From NCBI GenBank assembly GCA_038502055.1, contig JAXRKN010000044.1, positions 716,001 to 780,000 of the forward strand: a DNA stretch of 64,000 bases, given 5' to 3'. The stretch comes from Tanytarsus gracilentus (Eukaryota; Arthropoda; Insecta; Diptera; Chironomidae). Numbering within the stretch: the stretch's first letter is position 1; every line of letters starts with the position of its first letter. Positions 28,201 to 39,194 of this stretch are shown here, in pieces. The translations under genes were made by a program, and so were the position numbers. The notes beneath the pieces were generated by a model. That model was not told the origin of the DNA and did no database searches. It saw only the letters and a list, made by a program, of their open reading frames with translations.

Positions 28201-31200
28201 ACTCTTGGCACATAAAGTTCAGCCAGACATAATGGTATGAGTGGCTGGCTGGCTGGCTGCTGCGGGGATGCTTAAGTTCAATGCCCTTTTTTTCGTCGTT
28301 CAGCAGGAGCTCAGACAACAGTAATTTTACCGAACATCATCGCACCCTCTCACACCGCCTCACACCTCAAAACCCCGATACACGCATCGTGTGTACATCG
28401 TCTGTCTATATGAGCACAATTAGTCCTGGGTTGGGGTTGAACTCGCTTTTTTATTATGTCGATGTCCATTTATGGTGAATTTTTAGGATTTTAGCAATAA
28501 AATTGTACTAAATTTTAAAATTTAAGAAACTGGAAAATAAACCAGACAAAGAATTGCAATTTTCAAAACCACCATTGAGTTTATTGTTAAAAGTTCATCG
28601 ACCTCGATTATCATTCACCAGGAGCAGCGTACAGCATCATTGTGTGTGTACTTCGTCTGTCGCTCGCTCGCTTGCTCTCCAACCACTGAAAATTTTCCCA
28701 ACCAGACGCTCGTGCGGCAACAACAGAATAGAATTTTCGTTTTTCCCTTCACGTTGTAACGTAAAAAAAGACGGCAGAGACGTGAAAGAGTGAGACGGAA
28801 TAAATTGGCGGCGCAGATCATGAAAAAGTTCACATCAAACAATAAAGAGAGGGATGGAAAGCCATAAGGGAGAGGCTGGATGCGAGAGACGACGACAATT
28901 CTGCTGGTGGAAAAAAATATATACACTGCAGTAAAATCCTCTCCCTTGAAAGTCTGGAGATTTATACACACACACATGCTTCATTAAATGGAATGCCGGA
29001 AGGCGAGAAATGGGCGAAAATGAAATATTTGAAGAGCTTTTGTCGATTGCTCATTTTAACTGCTGGCTCTTTAATGCATAATGGAGGTGTTGAAGCATAC
29101 ATGAAGCACTTTATGATTCTTTTCTGCCTTTCATGTAATTCCACAAACATTCTTTTGTGGATAATTATCAAAGGGGATGAATGTCGTGTTATATATTTTT
29201 TTTGTCGACAATTTTCATTTCGGGGAGCTCCTTTCAATAGTTTTTCAACTCATTACTGTCAACTCGAGGCTTGTTATCTTATTTCCTCATCCTTTTTGAG
29301 GACTCTTGAATACAACAACCTTTCGAGTATGTCACTTGTTACACATCGACTTAACAGGTTTGAAATGACTCACCTTGCTGAAATATCCGACAATGTGACA
29401 TCCATCGGAATCGGCGATTGTCATTATGTAGAAGAGGAATGGATCGACATCAAAGTAGAGGGTTTTGTGATCGAGGAAGAATTTTGCTAGCAGACACAAA
29501 TATTGACAGAAATTCTTTTGTCTCTTTCCATCGACTTGCCACACGCACAGCTTGCCCTTTCGATAGATTTCGTCTGTAAGATTTTAAATTAATTACTAAG
29601 CTTTTTTAAAAGCTCAACAAAGTCACCTCCTGGCGGATGTCGCCAAACGCACTTTGCCGCATGTCTCTTCATCCCAACTTCGCTTCGCTGATATCTCAGA
29701 CAAAACTCGCAGAGCCACAATTTTGGCAGTCTTTGTACATCTTCAGGATAAACGCTCTGATACCATACTTCCATAATGTGCTTGCCCATGACTAAAAATT
29801 TCACACTTCCCTGACATGGAAGCTGCTTAAGTTCATTTTCAATATTCTCGCTCGCCAATGCTTGAGCATCACGAAAGAGTTGGAGATCATAATCAGAAAC
29901 GATACCGGATAAATTTGGCTCTTTTTCATCGTGCCGATTCTCTTCACTCATCTTATTCGATATCGGCTTAAATTTGGTACGCAAATCTCGAATTTTTTGC
30001 AAGTATGTTTTCTGTTCATTTGTTGCTGGCTTTTTAGGTTCATATTCGTCGAGAGCTTTCATTCGCTCATCAGCTCTTTTCTTACGCTCATAAAGAATTT
30101 GCTTCGACTCGGAGATCGTCAAATTATGATACATTGGACATGCTTCGAGAGTGAAGTGATTATCGAATTTTCCACTCAAATGACCCATGGAATGGCAACT
30201 CTCAAATGGGCAGCCTTTCTCTTCCGGCTGCGAGTCTTTCGACAAATTTAAATTGTGCTTTTGCTCGATTTTCTTGTGCTTAGATTTTCCCTTTGTCGGA
30301 ATTAAAGATGGAACTTTTTTGACGGGACTTTTGGTCGCTGATCTTTTAGTGCTGTCATCAGTTTCAGTTTCTGATTTAACTAAATGCTTCGATTTTCGGA
30401 CACTGCTTTGACGTGCCGATTTCCTGCTGGGTTTTGTCTCACTCGCTGCACTTTCAGAGTCACTTTCTGAGTTTGACGATGCCGTTGATGAGTCTGTCGT
30501 GGAACTAGCTGAAGTCGCTTCCTTTTTCAATTCAGATTTCTTCTCGGTGCTTTTAGGCGGTGGTTGCTTTTGCACGGGAGCTTTTGGTATCGGATATTTT
30601 CTTGGTCTTCCTCGACCACGACCACCACCACCTGCATTTGAGCCATTCGAAGGTCGTCTTTCGCTTTTAACGGGTGACGATTTGTCGTCATCAGACTCGG
30701 AGGAATTATCTGGTGAAAAAATACTTTTTCTTTTACTCTCTTTTGACTTTGATGCACTTGATGGTGGTTGCTTTTTAGCTTGCAATTTTACGACATTTTT
30801 ACTCGCTGATGCAATTGCTTGAGATTTAGCCGCGGCCAGCGCTTTATTTTGCATGGCAAGAACACTTGGTGGAACGACTTTCCCGCCTTGCGGTGGCACT
30901 GGCGCATTGACGGTCTTTTGAGGTGATTGTTTTCGTTTTTCATGGTGCATAGGTGGAAGTTTCTTATTCGATGTTTTCGGAAGATCATCATCAGTTGAGC
31001 TTAAGCTACTTTTTGAAGCTGCTTTAGTGGGTGGAGCTTTTTGAGGTGGTGGTTGTTTCTCTTGACTTCGCCTATTTGTCTTTTCATTACTCTCTAAAAA
31101 GATTTTTGTTACAAACTAATTTATCGATAAAGTCAATGACTTACTACTTGGTGGAATCGTTTGCTTTGCTGGAGATTTCTCATCTGATGAGCTACTCGAA

Positions 31201-31378
31201 TCCGATGAACTATTGCTGGATGAGCTATTCGAATCAGAGGAACTACCTGATGAACTTCCAGAACTACTCCCCGATGAGTTTGTGCTCGTCGATGAGGCAC
31301 TGCTAGCCGGCTAAAATTAAATTTTTTATTAACTAATTTGAAAAAATGGAAATTTCTTGTTACCTTTCTCGGACTCAT
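13258..31378 (-). CDS. chm: Histone acetyltransferase KAT7 / chameau (MYST family), 9 exons
   Basis: Nuclear MYST lysine acetyltransferase. KAT7/HBO1 acetylates H3K14 and H4 in BRPF/JADE-ING complexes. Exons in transcript order: 31364-31378, 31145-31310, 29627-31093, 29374-29573, 24709-24768, 24620-24653, 18559-18716, 16352-16447, 13258-13392. They sum to 2331 nt, 776 aa, with GT/AG borders and matching phases. Residues 1-350 are Ser/Lys-rich and disordered, with an AT-hook (GRGRPRK, ~220). A KAT7-type C2HC finger lies at ~355-379. The MYST domain starts at ~490 with its own finger (C522, C525, H538, C542). The autoacetylated-Lys motif LDHKTLY, the catalytic-Cys motif NVSCILTLP, the acetyl-CoA loop Q-RKGYG (split across exons 5/6) and GSPEKPLSDLG with the catalytic Glu are all present. 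The YDLQLFRDAQ motif before the domain favours KAT7 over other MYST proteins. The divergent neighbour is PDCD5. The 34-bp exon 6 is the least usual part. Confidence 0.95.
13393..16351. other. chameau intron 8 (2.96 kb)
   Basis: AT-rich sequence between the exons at 16352-16447 and 13258-13392. Donor GTGAGT is at 16351 and acceptor AG just above 13392, read on the minus strand. No nested gene was recognised. Open frames such as 15311-15517 are short and lack family resemblance. Confidence 0.8.
16448..18558. other. chameau intron 7 (2.1 kb)
   Basis: AT-rich intron flanked on the minus strand by donor GTAAGT (below 18559) and an AG acceptor above 16447. I see no other gene or element in it. Confidence 0.8.
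18717..24619. other. chameau intron 6 (5.9 kb)
   Basis: Large intron after the 34-bp microexon. It contains the hAT-type MITE at 22427-23188 and a CpG-richer patch near 19290-19330. The open frames around 19520-19937 and 20877-21234 overlap on both strands and resemble no protein I know. They are treated as noncoding. Confidence 0.8.
22427..23188. mobile_element. hAT-type non-autonomous element (MITE)
   Basis: A 762-bp element is flanked on both sides by the identical 8-bp duplication gttttgtg (22419-22426 and 23189-23196). Its ends are inverted: TAGGGATCCT at the left and AGGATCCCTA at the right. An 8-bp target duplication with TAGGG/CAGGG-like termini is the signature of the hAT superfamily. 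Both subterminal regions carry clustered copies of the palindromic motif CGGTGATCACCGGTGA, the usual place for transposase-binding repeats. The interior is AT-rich and has no transposase ORF, so it would depend on a partner in trans. It sits in intron 6 of chameau. Confidence 0.9.
24769..29373. other. chameau intron 4 (4.6 kb)
   Basis: Intron between the exon at 29374-29573 and the 60-bp exon at 24709-24768. It holds a tandem duplication with a long poly-T run near 27.5-27.65 kb, a short GGCT run near 28.24 kb and a GC-richer patch at about 28.25-28.9 kb. No nested gene was recognised. Confidence 0.8.
27505..27655. repeat. Tandem duplication around a poly-T tract
   Basis: A ~54-bp segment (aaaaagttcattaaactcgg ... 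catgtatgtctgca) at about 27509-27562 recurs at about 27601-27650. The two copies are separated by about 27 consecutive T residues and a short unique spacer. The near-identity of the copies suggests a recent event. Confidence 0.8.
31121..31130. promoter_or_regulatory. DRE-like palindrome (TATCGATA)
   Basis: The 10-bp palindrome ttatcgataa lies in the second intron of chameau, about 250 bp inside the start codon. It contains TATCGATA, the DREF/BEAF element common near housekeeping promoters in flies. Function is inferred from the motif only. Confidence 0.25.
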
Positions 31379-31649
31379 TTTTAAATTTATTAAAACCGTT
31401 AAAAATTTAAAACTCTAGCAAGAGTTAAATTATTTGAAGCTCAATATCCAGCCTAAAATTGTTTTTTTCTAAAATTTGTTTTTATTATTTTTTTTCACTA
31501 AAAAATTCGTAAACAAAAACCGCTGAATTAAAAATCGTTGCCATTAGCTTTAACCCAAAATCCCGCTTAATTAGCTTTTTTGGGTGATATCGAGTGTCAT
31601 CTTTTCCAGAAATAAACATTTGTTCATTGTTTTTTTAAATTAAGCAATA
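31379..31649. promoter_or_regulatory. Divergent promoter region of chameau and PDCD5
   Basis: The start codons of chameau (minus) and PDCD5 (plus) are 271 bp apart. The interval must hold both 5' UTRs and both core promoters. It is AT-rich and no clear TATA box or Initiator pair stands out. Confidence 0.5.
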
Positions 31650-32137
31650 ATGACGGATTTTCAAGGAAATATGCCTTCAAATATGCAAGGCGGATATGTA
31701 AGTTGAAGATTAAACACTAGATGAATGAATAAATCATCCAATTTCATCTCAATTTCAGGATCCAGAACAGCAGAAGAAAGCCGAGCAGCAAAAAGAAGAA
31801 ATACAAAATAGAAAGAACATGATGCTTTCCCAGCTCTTGGATCAAGCAGCCCGTGCAAGATTAAATAATTTGAAAATTAGTAAACCTGAAAAAGCAGAAA
31901 CAGTCGAGAATATGATTATAAATTTAGCTCAAAGTGGCCAGGTAAGGATGTTAAATCAATGATTGTAAAAGCTAATCGATGTTATTTCAGATTGGTGGCA
32001 AACTTTCTGATCCCGACTTTGTTCGAATTCTCGAAAGCATCAATGAGCAAATGACAAGATCAACTAGCGGTCTAAAAGTCAATTATGATCGACGACGCAA
32101 TGCATTGGACAGCGATGACGATGAAGATTATTCATGA
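31650..32137 (+). CDS. PDCD5: Programmed cell death protein 5 (PDCD5)
   Basis: Small conserved nuclear/cytosolic protein of the PDCD5/TFAR19 family, linked to apoptosis and to Tip60 and CCT chaperonin partners. Exons 31650-31697, 31759-31941 and 31991-32137 join in phase 0 to 125 aa, exactly the usual family length. The core reads as the typical three-helix bundle: an N-terminal DPEQQKKAEQQ-like helix, LLDQAARARLNNL, then SKPEKAETVENMIINLAQSGQ split from IGGKLSDPDFVRILE by the last intron. The C-terminus is acidic (DSDDDED). A polyadenylation signal AATAAA lies at 32355-32360. It shares a divergent promoter region with chameau. Confidence 0.96.
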
Positions 32138-32485
32138 AGTCAATAGCAAGTCAATAAATGATCAAAAAATTTCTCGAGCTTCGAGTTGATTTTAAAAGAA
32201 AAACGGGGTTGTGTGGAAATTCTGTAACCTTTAAATTTTTGATTGCATTTCACTCCCCCATTTAATTTTAATGCTCCGCAATTTAAAAAAAACATTTCTC
32301 AATTTAATATTAACTTGCGCTTAAATTTGTCATGCTTTCACAAAAGAAAATTCTAATAAAATAATTTTGTTCTTAGTTTTATGCACGCTGACTGTCTTCT
32401 TTTTATTCAGCAAAAAATTTTACTTAAGAGTCGTCAAATTTTTGTACAGAAAAAAAGAATTTTTATTTTTTTTATTTAATTTGCT
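32138..32485. other. Spacer between PDCD5 and glutaminyl cyclase
   Basis: Carries the 3' UTR of PDCD5 (AATAAA near 32355) and the promoter and 5' UTR of the next gene. Nothing else was recognised. Confidence 0.7.
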
Positions 32486-33699
32486 ATGCCACGTGACTTA
32501 ACTATAGTTTTTATAATATTTTTATTAATTATTGATGGAACATGGCAGAATGTTGAAGATGTTATTGAAAAACGAGTAAGATATAAAATCTTTTTGAATT
32601 CTTTAATCTTTGACATTAATTTCATCTTTCAGAGAAATCATAAACCGCTCGAAATTTCAGAGTTCAACAAAGCGAGTTTAGCAAATTCTGTGGATATTGA
32701 AAAGTTTAATGACATTTTGGACAATATCTTAGTGGAGCGTGTTGTTGGCACCGAGAGTCATGAAAAAGTTAAAGATTATATTTCTAATGAAATGAAAAGC
32801 TTAAATTGGGACGTTCAATTTGATGAATTTGAAGACGAAACTCCCATTGGTCAGCATAAATTTACAAATATTATAACGTTTTTGAACCCCAATGCCGAAC
32901 GATATCTTTTGATGGTAAAAAAATCTAATCACTAAACATTTAATTAATCCCTTTTTGTTACTAATTAATTTTTTTAATAGGCTTGCCATTATGACTCAAA
33001 GATTTTCGATGATAAAAATAAAATATTTCTTGGCGCTACAGGTGGGTGCAAAATTTTATGTTTTTTCAACTCGCTTAAAACAATAAAATTTTAGATTCGG
33101 CTGTGCCCTGCAGCATGTTGATTAATATCGCACACGTGATGAAGAGTCATCTTGAGAAAGCCAAAGACAATAACGATCTCAGTATTATGTTTGTATTTTT
33201 TGATGGTGAAGAAGCTTTTGTTGAATGGACGGCGACTGATTCGATCTATGGCGCAAGACATTTGGCCAAAAAGTGGGATGGTGAAGGATTTTTACATAAA
33301 ATTGACATCTTCATGCTGTTGGACTTGTTAGGGTCTCCAGATCCAACTTTTTACTCTCTCAATCCGGAGACAAACTCATGGTATCGAAGACTCTCGGACA
33401 CAGAAGACTATTTATCGGAAGCAGATCTAATGAGTCGCTACACAACTTCCGGAGTAACAATGAGAAGTCCCAACAAGTTTTTCAATCAATATTCAATTCA
33501 AGCTGGCATTGAAGACGATCATGTGCCTTTTATGCAGCGAGCTGTTCCAATTTTACATTTAATACCTATCCCTTTTCCATCCGTTTGGCATAAATTTGAC
33601 GACGACAGAAGTGCAATAGACATTGAGACATGCGAGAACTTGATGAAAGTTTTTCGCATTTTTATCGCAGAGTATTTACACCTTCATATCGACAATTAA
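32486..33699 (+). CDS. QC: Glutaminyl-peptide cyclotransferase (glutaminyl cyclase)
   Basis: Zn-dependent M28-like enzyme that converts N-terminal Gln to pyroglutamate on secreted peptides. Exons 32486-32575, 32633-32914, 32981-33041 and 33095-33699 join to 1038 nt, 345 aa. The first exon encodes a hydrophobic leader (MPRDLTIVFIIFLLIIDGTW), a signal peptide or membrane anchor. Zn ligands are visible in the family motifs: Asp in ATDSAVPC (which spans the third intron), Glu in FFDGEEAF and His in FPSVWHKFDDD. The ACHYDSK segment and the DSIYGARHLAKKW segment also match the family. Length is normal for animal QC. Its 3' end faces the ZAD zinc-finger gene across 171 bp, with AATAAA on plus at about 33852. 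Confidence 0.95.
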
Positions 33700-33870
33700 C
33701 TTAATTTCTTAAATAATTTCATAAAGACTGCATTGTGTGTGAACATGATAATAACTTTTTATAAATGAGGAAATAATGACTATAATTTTACATTACTAGG
33801 CACATTCCACGTTGTATTTTTTTTGTTACTTTCTTAAAAAAATTTATTTTAAATAAAGTTGTTTAAAAAT
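33700..33870. terminator. Shared 3' processing region of two convergent genes
   Basis: The stop codons of the cyclase (plus, 33699) and the zinc-finger gene (minus, 33871) are 171 bp apart. aaataaag near 33852 serves the plus gene and tttatt near 33842 reads AATAAA on minus, so the two 3' UTRs probably overlap. Confidence 0.5.
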
Positions 33871-36623
33871 TTACTTGTTGTTGTGATGTTGCTTGAGGTG
33901 CTGCTTGAAATGAGTTGTCCTTAAGAATGATTTATTGCAAAACTTGCAGACATTTTTTTCATATTGTTGTTCTCTAAATCTACTGTTGTGCTGAAAGCGT
34001 TTATGTCTTTGATAGAGAGTTCGACTTGAAAGTTTCGCATTACAAATTTCACAAGTGATTCCATGTTCTGTGTGTTTTTCCATATGAGTTGATCGTGCTG
34101 CCGGTGTCTTGAATGTTTTTTCGCAGAGACTAAAATAAAATGAAATAAAATTTATAATTTTATGTTAAAATTAAATAACTTACGAGCATTGATAAGGCCT
34201 TTCATTTGTGTGAGAATTATAATGAATTCGTAGGTCGCTCATAGTCTTACATCTTTTGTCACAGACCTCGCAACTAAATCCAGAGATGCCGAGCTCGAAC
34301 AGCATGTGTGCTTGTAACTGATGCTTATTTGAGTATTTTTTATTGCAATAATCGCATGTGAATTTCTTTGCATCGCAAACTTTTTGATGAGCAAGTTTTT
34401 CATAAATTGTCGGCAAATTTTTTCCACAACTACCACACGGATACGTTAAATTGGGAAAGAATTCGGAGTGCTTATTTTTCATGTGCTGAATGAATTTACC
34501 GAGTCCACCAGAACCCGAAAATTCTCGATTGTCAACGAAGCAGGAAATTTTTGTCGAGTGAAGAAGCATTTGATGTGCGACTAAATCATTTTCGTCAATG
34601 AATTTACTCGAGCAATGACCACATTTCCAGGCCTCGTGAAGAACTTCATCCAAGCAGACATCATCAGCATCGCCAGTTGGTTCTTTAAAAGAAACAGCGC
34701 CATACAGAGCCATTCCCTTCTCGTTTATTAACATCGTAGTGATTTTCTCCGGATCATCATGAATTTCGAAATGTTTTTGGAGAAACTCTTCCGTGCTGAA
34801 AATCATTCGACAGCTCTCGCATGTGTAATGTGGTGAATGAGGTGCGAGAAGTTTAAAAGCTTCGTGACACTCTCGATGAATTTTTGGCTTTACGTGATGC
34901 TTATTTGTTAAGAATTTTAAGCCACATTCGAAACAGAAATTTTCACTTTTTCCAGCAAGTGCTTTCCTCTCTAATCTCTCACTTAAAAACGATAAATCTT
35001 GCGTTGGTTTTTCTTTGGTATTTTTCACTTTCACCCCTTCTAAGTTTGGATGTTCACTTTTCAGATGTCCTCGCAATCCATCGCGATGCTTAAAAGGTTT
35101 TTCACACGTCGGACATTTCCAGATTTCTCTAACTTGATTTTTGTCAATGATTGATGATTTACAGTTGGCGATAAGAGAAGTGGCGACTGGCGCTTGCTGA
35201 TGACTTAATTTATAGTGAAGTTTAAACGCTTGTTCGGATTTATAAATTCGATCACATTGAAAACACTTCCAGATTATTTCAACGCCATGTGTCATTGGAA
35301 CTTCCAATTTGCTCGCTTCTGTTTCCTCTCTAAGCGTTGATTTTTCATCTGACGGACATTTTAATAGATGAAGATCGCGAATGTGTCGAATTAAACTCGC
35401 TCGAGTTGACAATTCAATTTGACATTGCGAGCATTTAAACATTCGTTTGCGACCCTTGATGACTATACTAGTTTCTGCTTGTTGCTTGATCCAAGTCATT
35501 TGAGCGTCTGTCAGATCTTGTTGTGTGTTTGTCTTACGCTTTTTGGGTAAATTTGGCTCGTGATTGGATAATTTCGATTCGTCTTTAACAATTTCATCGT
35601 AAATCTTCTCTTCACTCGGATGAAATTTCTTCACATGATTTTGTAATTCATCGATAGATGGAAAAATCTCCTGGCAAGCTTTTACAGAGCACATCCACGT
35701 GGAGGTAATTTCTTGGTCATTGAATTCTTCGTCATCATGGAGACCTCGAAGATGGAGCTTTAATCCTTGCTCTGATCTGTAGACTTTTTCCTCTTCACAG
35801 CGTTTACATTTCCAATAAGCTTCAGGACCGTTTGATGTTAGCACATTAATTTTGCTTCTTTGAATTTCCGCTTTGAATCCACTCTGTCTTTTATCAACTA
35901 ATTTTTCACTAATAGCAAGAACGTGCAAGTCTCTTAAATGTCTCACGAGCGAAGCAGATGTAGACAGCGTTACATCACAAACTGAACACCTAAAAAGAAC
36001 CTTCTTGCCTTGTATCACTTCACTTCTCTTGACTTCTTCGTGGATCCACTGAAGCTGCTGTTTGCTAATGTCATCGTTGGTTGAGAATTTCTTCTGCGGT
36101 TCCTCTCCAACATCTATGTTCACTTCAAACTGAGATGCACTTTCTGACAAGTGCTCGTCATCCGGATCATATTCAATTATTAGATCTTCACCAATTGTTA
36201 GTGTGAACCGTGCTGGATCCTCATCAATGATAATGTTTGATGGACTTTCACATGTGTTTATAAAGTTTTCGGCTTTATGCAAAATTTTTAATATTTCTTT
36301 ATGCTCACTAAAGTCCACATATTTTTTAACATCCCGCTTAAACATGTGAAATAGGACGAGCTGATTGTTACATTCCAAACACGAGTAATTAACTTTTTCG
36401 GTGTTCATCTGGGGGTGAAATTGATGTTAAAATAGTCACTTAATATCGCATAATTAATTAAACTCACATAAACTCCGCAAACATCCAGAACGATAAAATT
36501 AAACTCGATACTTTCCTCGTTAATCATCACAGAATTGTTGTTCATGTCAATTAGTGTTGAAAGGTTAAAGTTCTTCATACAGAAAAAGCACTTAAAATAT
36601 TTTAAATTATTAGCGAAATTCAT
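33871..36623 (-). CDS. ZAD-like C2H2 zinc-finger protein, ~16 fingers
   Basis: Probable DNA-binding nuclear protein. Exons 36468-36623, 34184-36408 and 33871-34129 join to 2640 nt, 879 aa. The N-terminus has two Cys pairs: KCFFC in exon 1 and YSCLEC just after the first intron, spaced about 46 residues apart. This is the pattern of the arthropod ZAD dimerisation domain. About 16 C2H2 or near-C2H2 fingers follow, several degenerate. Fingers 1-3 and 4-6 form a duplicated module, each introduced by a QxxWIxxxxxxSxVIxGxK stretch. The last fingers are linked by a TNERPY-type linker that spans the last intron. The gene is divergent with CSN4. ZAD genes evolve fast and orthology was not determined. 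Confidence 0.88.
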
Positions 36624-36764
36624 TTTTTAATTCAATTTTTAATTTGCTGAATTCATTTGTTTGTAAACAAAAAAGTTTAAAAAGTTTTCATCCGAAAATT
36701 GCGCTTAAAATTTTTTATTCCGGTGAAAAATAAAATTTTATTAAAATTCTCTAAAAACGCAATA
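36624..36764. promoter_or_regulatory. Divergent promoter region of ZAD gene and CSN4
   Basis: Only 141 bp separate the two start codons. Near 36658-36673 lies the palindrome tttgtttgtaaacaaa, which contains the forkhead-type core TGTAAACAAA. Regulatory use is inferred from position and motif only. Confidence 0.4.
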
Positions 36765-38102
36765 ATGAACACAACAACGCTACGCCAACAGCTTGTAAAC
36801 CTTAGCACTGCATCTGGCGGTCACAAGGAACAAGCAGATCGCTATCGATCACTGCTCGAACAGATTTTTCAGCAAAAAGATGGAACTCAAATTGAACTTT
36901 TGCAGCAATTCGTCGAAGCGAGTAAGAACCAGCGTTGTTTAATGGTTTTGTACATTTTAATTTAACTCATTATTTACAGTTGTCAACGATCAAGTCAGCT
37001 TAGTTATTTCACGGCAAATTCTAACCGATATTTGCACTTATCTAACGCAACTTCCAGACGAAACTTCCCAAATCATTTCTCACTTCACGCTCGATCGTGT
37101 TCAGCCACGCGTGATATCATTTGAGGAGCAAGTTGCAATCATTCGACAACATTTGGCCGGAATCTATGAGCGTCAAGAGCAATGGCGAGAAGCTGCCAAT
37201 GTTTTAGGTCAAATTCCACTCGAGACTGGTCAACGACAATACAGCGTGGATTACAAGCTCGAGACTTATCTGAAAATTGCACGATTATATCTCGAAGATG
37301 AGGACAGTGCAAATGCTGAAGCTTTCATTAATCGTGCATCGATGCTGCAGACAGACACTAAGAATGAAAATCTTCAAATACTCTATAAAGTCTGCTATGC
37401 TCGTGTGCTTGATTATCGTCGAAAATTCATTGAAGCTTCGCAGCGTTATAACGAGTTGAGCTATCGAAGCGAAGTTGATGAGGAGGAGAGACTTATTGCA
37501 TTGCGAAAGGCACTCATTTGTACGGTTCTTGCATCTGCTGGACAACAAAGATCACGCATGCTTGCGACTCTCTTCAAAGACGAGCGTTGCCAAAACTTAC
37601 CGGCGTACAATATCCTCGAAAAAATGTACTTGGATAGAATTATTAAACGTACTGAGTTGCAGGACTTTGAAGCACTCTTAATGGATCATCAGAAAGCTAA
37701 AACTGCCGATGGATCTTCAATTCTCGATCGTGCCGTCTTCGAGCATAATTTATTGTCGGCCAGTAAACTCTACAACAACATCACATTCGTTGAGCTGGGT
37801 GCACTATTAGAAATTATACCCAAAAAAGCTGAACGAATTGCAAGTCAGATGATAACTGAAGGCCGTATGAACGGATATATCGATCAGATCGACGGAATTG
37901 TTCATTTCGAAGGTAATTTATAACTCTTTAACTTAATTATTTTAGCTGAAACACTTTTAATTTTTTAGCTCGTGAAATTCTTCCGCAATGGGACAAACAA
38001 ATTCAGAGTCTCTGCTTCCAGGTCAACAATATTATCGAGAAAATTACTCAAGTCGAGTCGGCGTGGATTGCTAAGAAGATGGACGAAGAAATGGTCACTT
38101 AA
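36765..38102 (+). CDS. CSN4: COP9 signalosome complex subunit 4
   Basis: Subunit of the COP9 signalosome, which removes NEDD8 from cullins. Exons 36765-36921, 36980-37912 and 37969-38102 join in phase to 1224 nt, 407 aa, essentially the human length. The start MNTTTLRQQL is chosen at 36765. An upstream in-frame extension begins at a non-ATG codon. Diagnostic stretches are QPRVISFEEQVA, DYKLETYLKIARLYLED, CYARVLDYRRKFIEA, SAGQQRSRMLATLFKDERC and SSILDRAVFEHNLLSASKLY. The PCI domain with GALLEI and ASQMITEGRMNGYIDQ is in the C-terminal half. AATAAA lies near 38143. The convergent neighbour starts 86 bp downstream. Confidence 0.97.
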
Positions 38103-38188
38103 AAACTTTAGTTTTTTTACTTTGCTCTTTATTCTCTAAAATATTAAATAAAACATCCTTGTAACCGCATAAAGTTGTTGCTATAAAT

Positions 38189-38466
38189 TTATGAGAAAAT
38201 TGTGCCAATAGCCGTGGGAATGTATTTTGCCAATTGCTCTTGAGTCGAGTCTGCAAGACGTTTAAATTTAGTCATCATGTTTGAGGGATCTACTAATTTT
38301 GATAAATCAGGCATTGCAGACATTTTAGGCATCGTTAAATCGGGCATTTTTGGTAGTTCTGGTAATTTCATGTCTGGAAATTTTGGTAGTTCCGGTAAGG
38401 TTTGTCTCTTCATGATTGAGTGCGATGAGCGTTTAACAATTTTTGAAACGTGATCTAAGGAATCCT
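38189..38466 (-). CDS. Terminal exon of a small protein with LPxLPxxPD repeats
   Basis: Unidentified. The open frame ends at 38189 and runs up to a good acceptor (pyrimidine run then CTAG) just above 38466, in phase 0. The exon begins DSLDHVSKIVKR and continues with four to five short repeats of the type LPELPKxPD. A LADSTQEQLAKYIP helix and a hydrophobic C-terminus follow. An internal ATG at 38413 would give 74 aa if the upstream exon is noncoding. No upstream coding exon fits in the 64 bp before the next gene, so the 5' exon must lie beyond or within neighbouring genes. It could be an alternative last exon of the secreted-protein gene at 39195-41820, whose exon 2 ends in the same phase. Confidence 0.5.
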
Positions 38467-38530
38467 AGAGAGAAAAAATCATTTAAGTACACACACTCGA
38501 CTTTGAACACCCCCAAAATTTTTAGTAAAA

Positions 38531-39143
38531 ATGGATTTCAAGTTTAAAACAAACCCCGATGATGCTTGCGATACCACAATTCAGGAAAATGAATATCATT
38601 TGGAATTAAAATTCACTTCACTGATTCTCGATGATAAAGAGATGAAAAATGTTCAGTTGCTGTTTCTTTATGGTGAAATGTTATCAAAAATGGATGTGGA
38701 GGTGCCAACAAATGAGGACGGTGCGTTAGAGTGTGAGCCAAAAATTTATGTCATTCATTCGACTCCCGCTGCACTTGCTGAAAAATTTCAAACCACTCCG
38801 ATAATCTTTTTGCTGATCAATGCCGAAAATCAGAAAATTATTGGTAGCTAAATTTTTTTTGCAATTTTGTAACGTTTTTAAAATATTTAAAAATCTAGGA
38901 ACTCCAATAATCCTGGAAGTCAATGACTGCTTCTGTAATTCTGTGAAATGTGTTGACTTTAAGGAGCAATCGCTCAGAAAAAATTGTGAGCTAGAGTTGA
39001 ACGGCAATTGCGTTGGATCAGTCACTTTAATTTTCACCGTGAGAAAAGAAATCGGCAACAGCAATCGTTATCGAAAATTCTACACCGAGTCGTCAGCTGA
39101 AAGAACTAAAACTCAAAAGCAAATGCCAAAAACTGCAAGCTAA
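38531..39143 (+). CDS. Unidentified 185-aa protein, possibly C2/beta-sandwich-like
   Basis: Exons 38531-38843 and 38899-39143 join (donor GGTAGC, acceptor CTAG) to 558 nt, 185 aa. No signal peptide or membrane segment is seen. The sequence alternates hydrophobic strands with polar turns (HLELKFTSLIL, VQLLFLYGEML, IIFLLINAENQKIIGTPIILEVND, GSVTLIFTVRKEIG), which suggests an all-beta fold such as a C2-like domain. The tail is basic and polar. I do not recognise the family. It is flanked by minus-strand genes at 64 bp and 51 bp, and AATAAA follows near 39161. Confidence 0.7.
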
Positions 39144-39194
39144 AAAATTTCATGTGACTTAAATAAAAAAAGGTTTATTAAAATTTGAAAATTT

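Noticed and set aside
28993..29490. 165-codon plus-strand open frame
   Set aside because: It runs antisense over the MYST exon at 29374-29573 and resembles no protein. It is open only because of the coding strand opposite.
30499..30822. Plus-strand open frame opposite the chameau N-terminus
   Set aside because: Mirror of the Ser/Lys/Pro-rich coding exon on the minus strand, with low-complexity translation.
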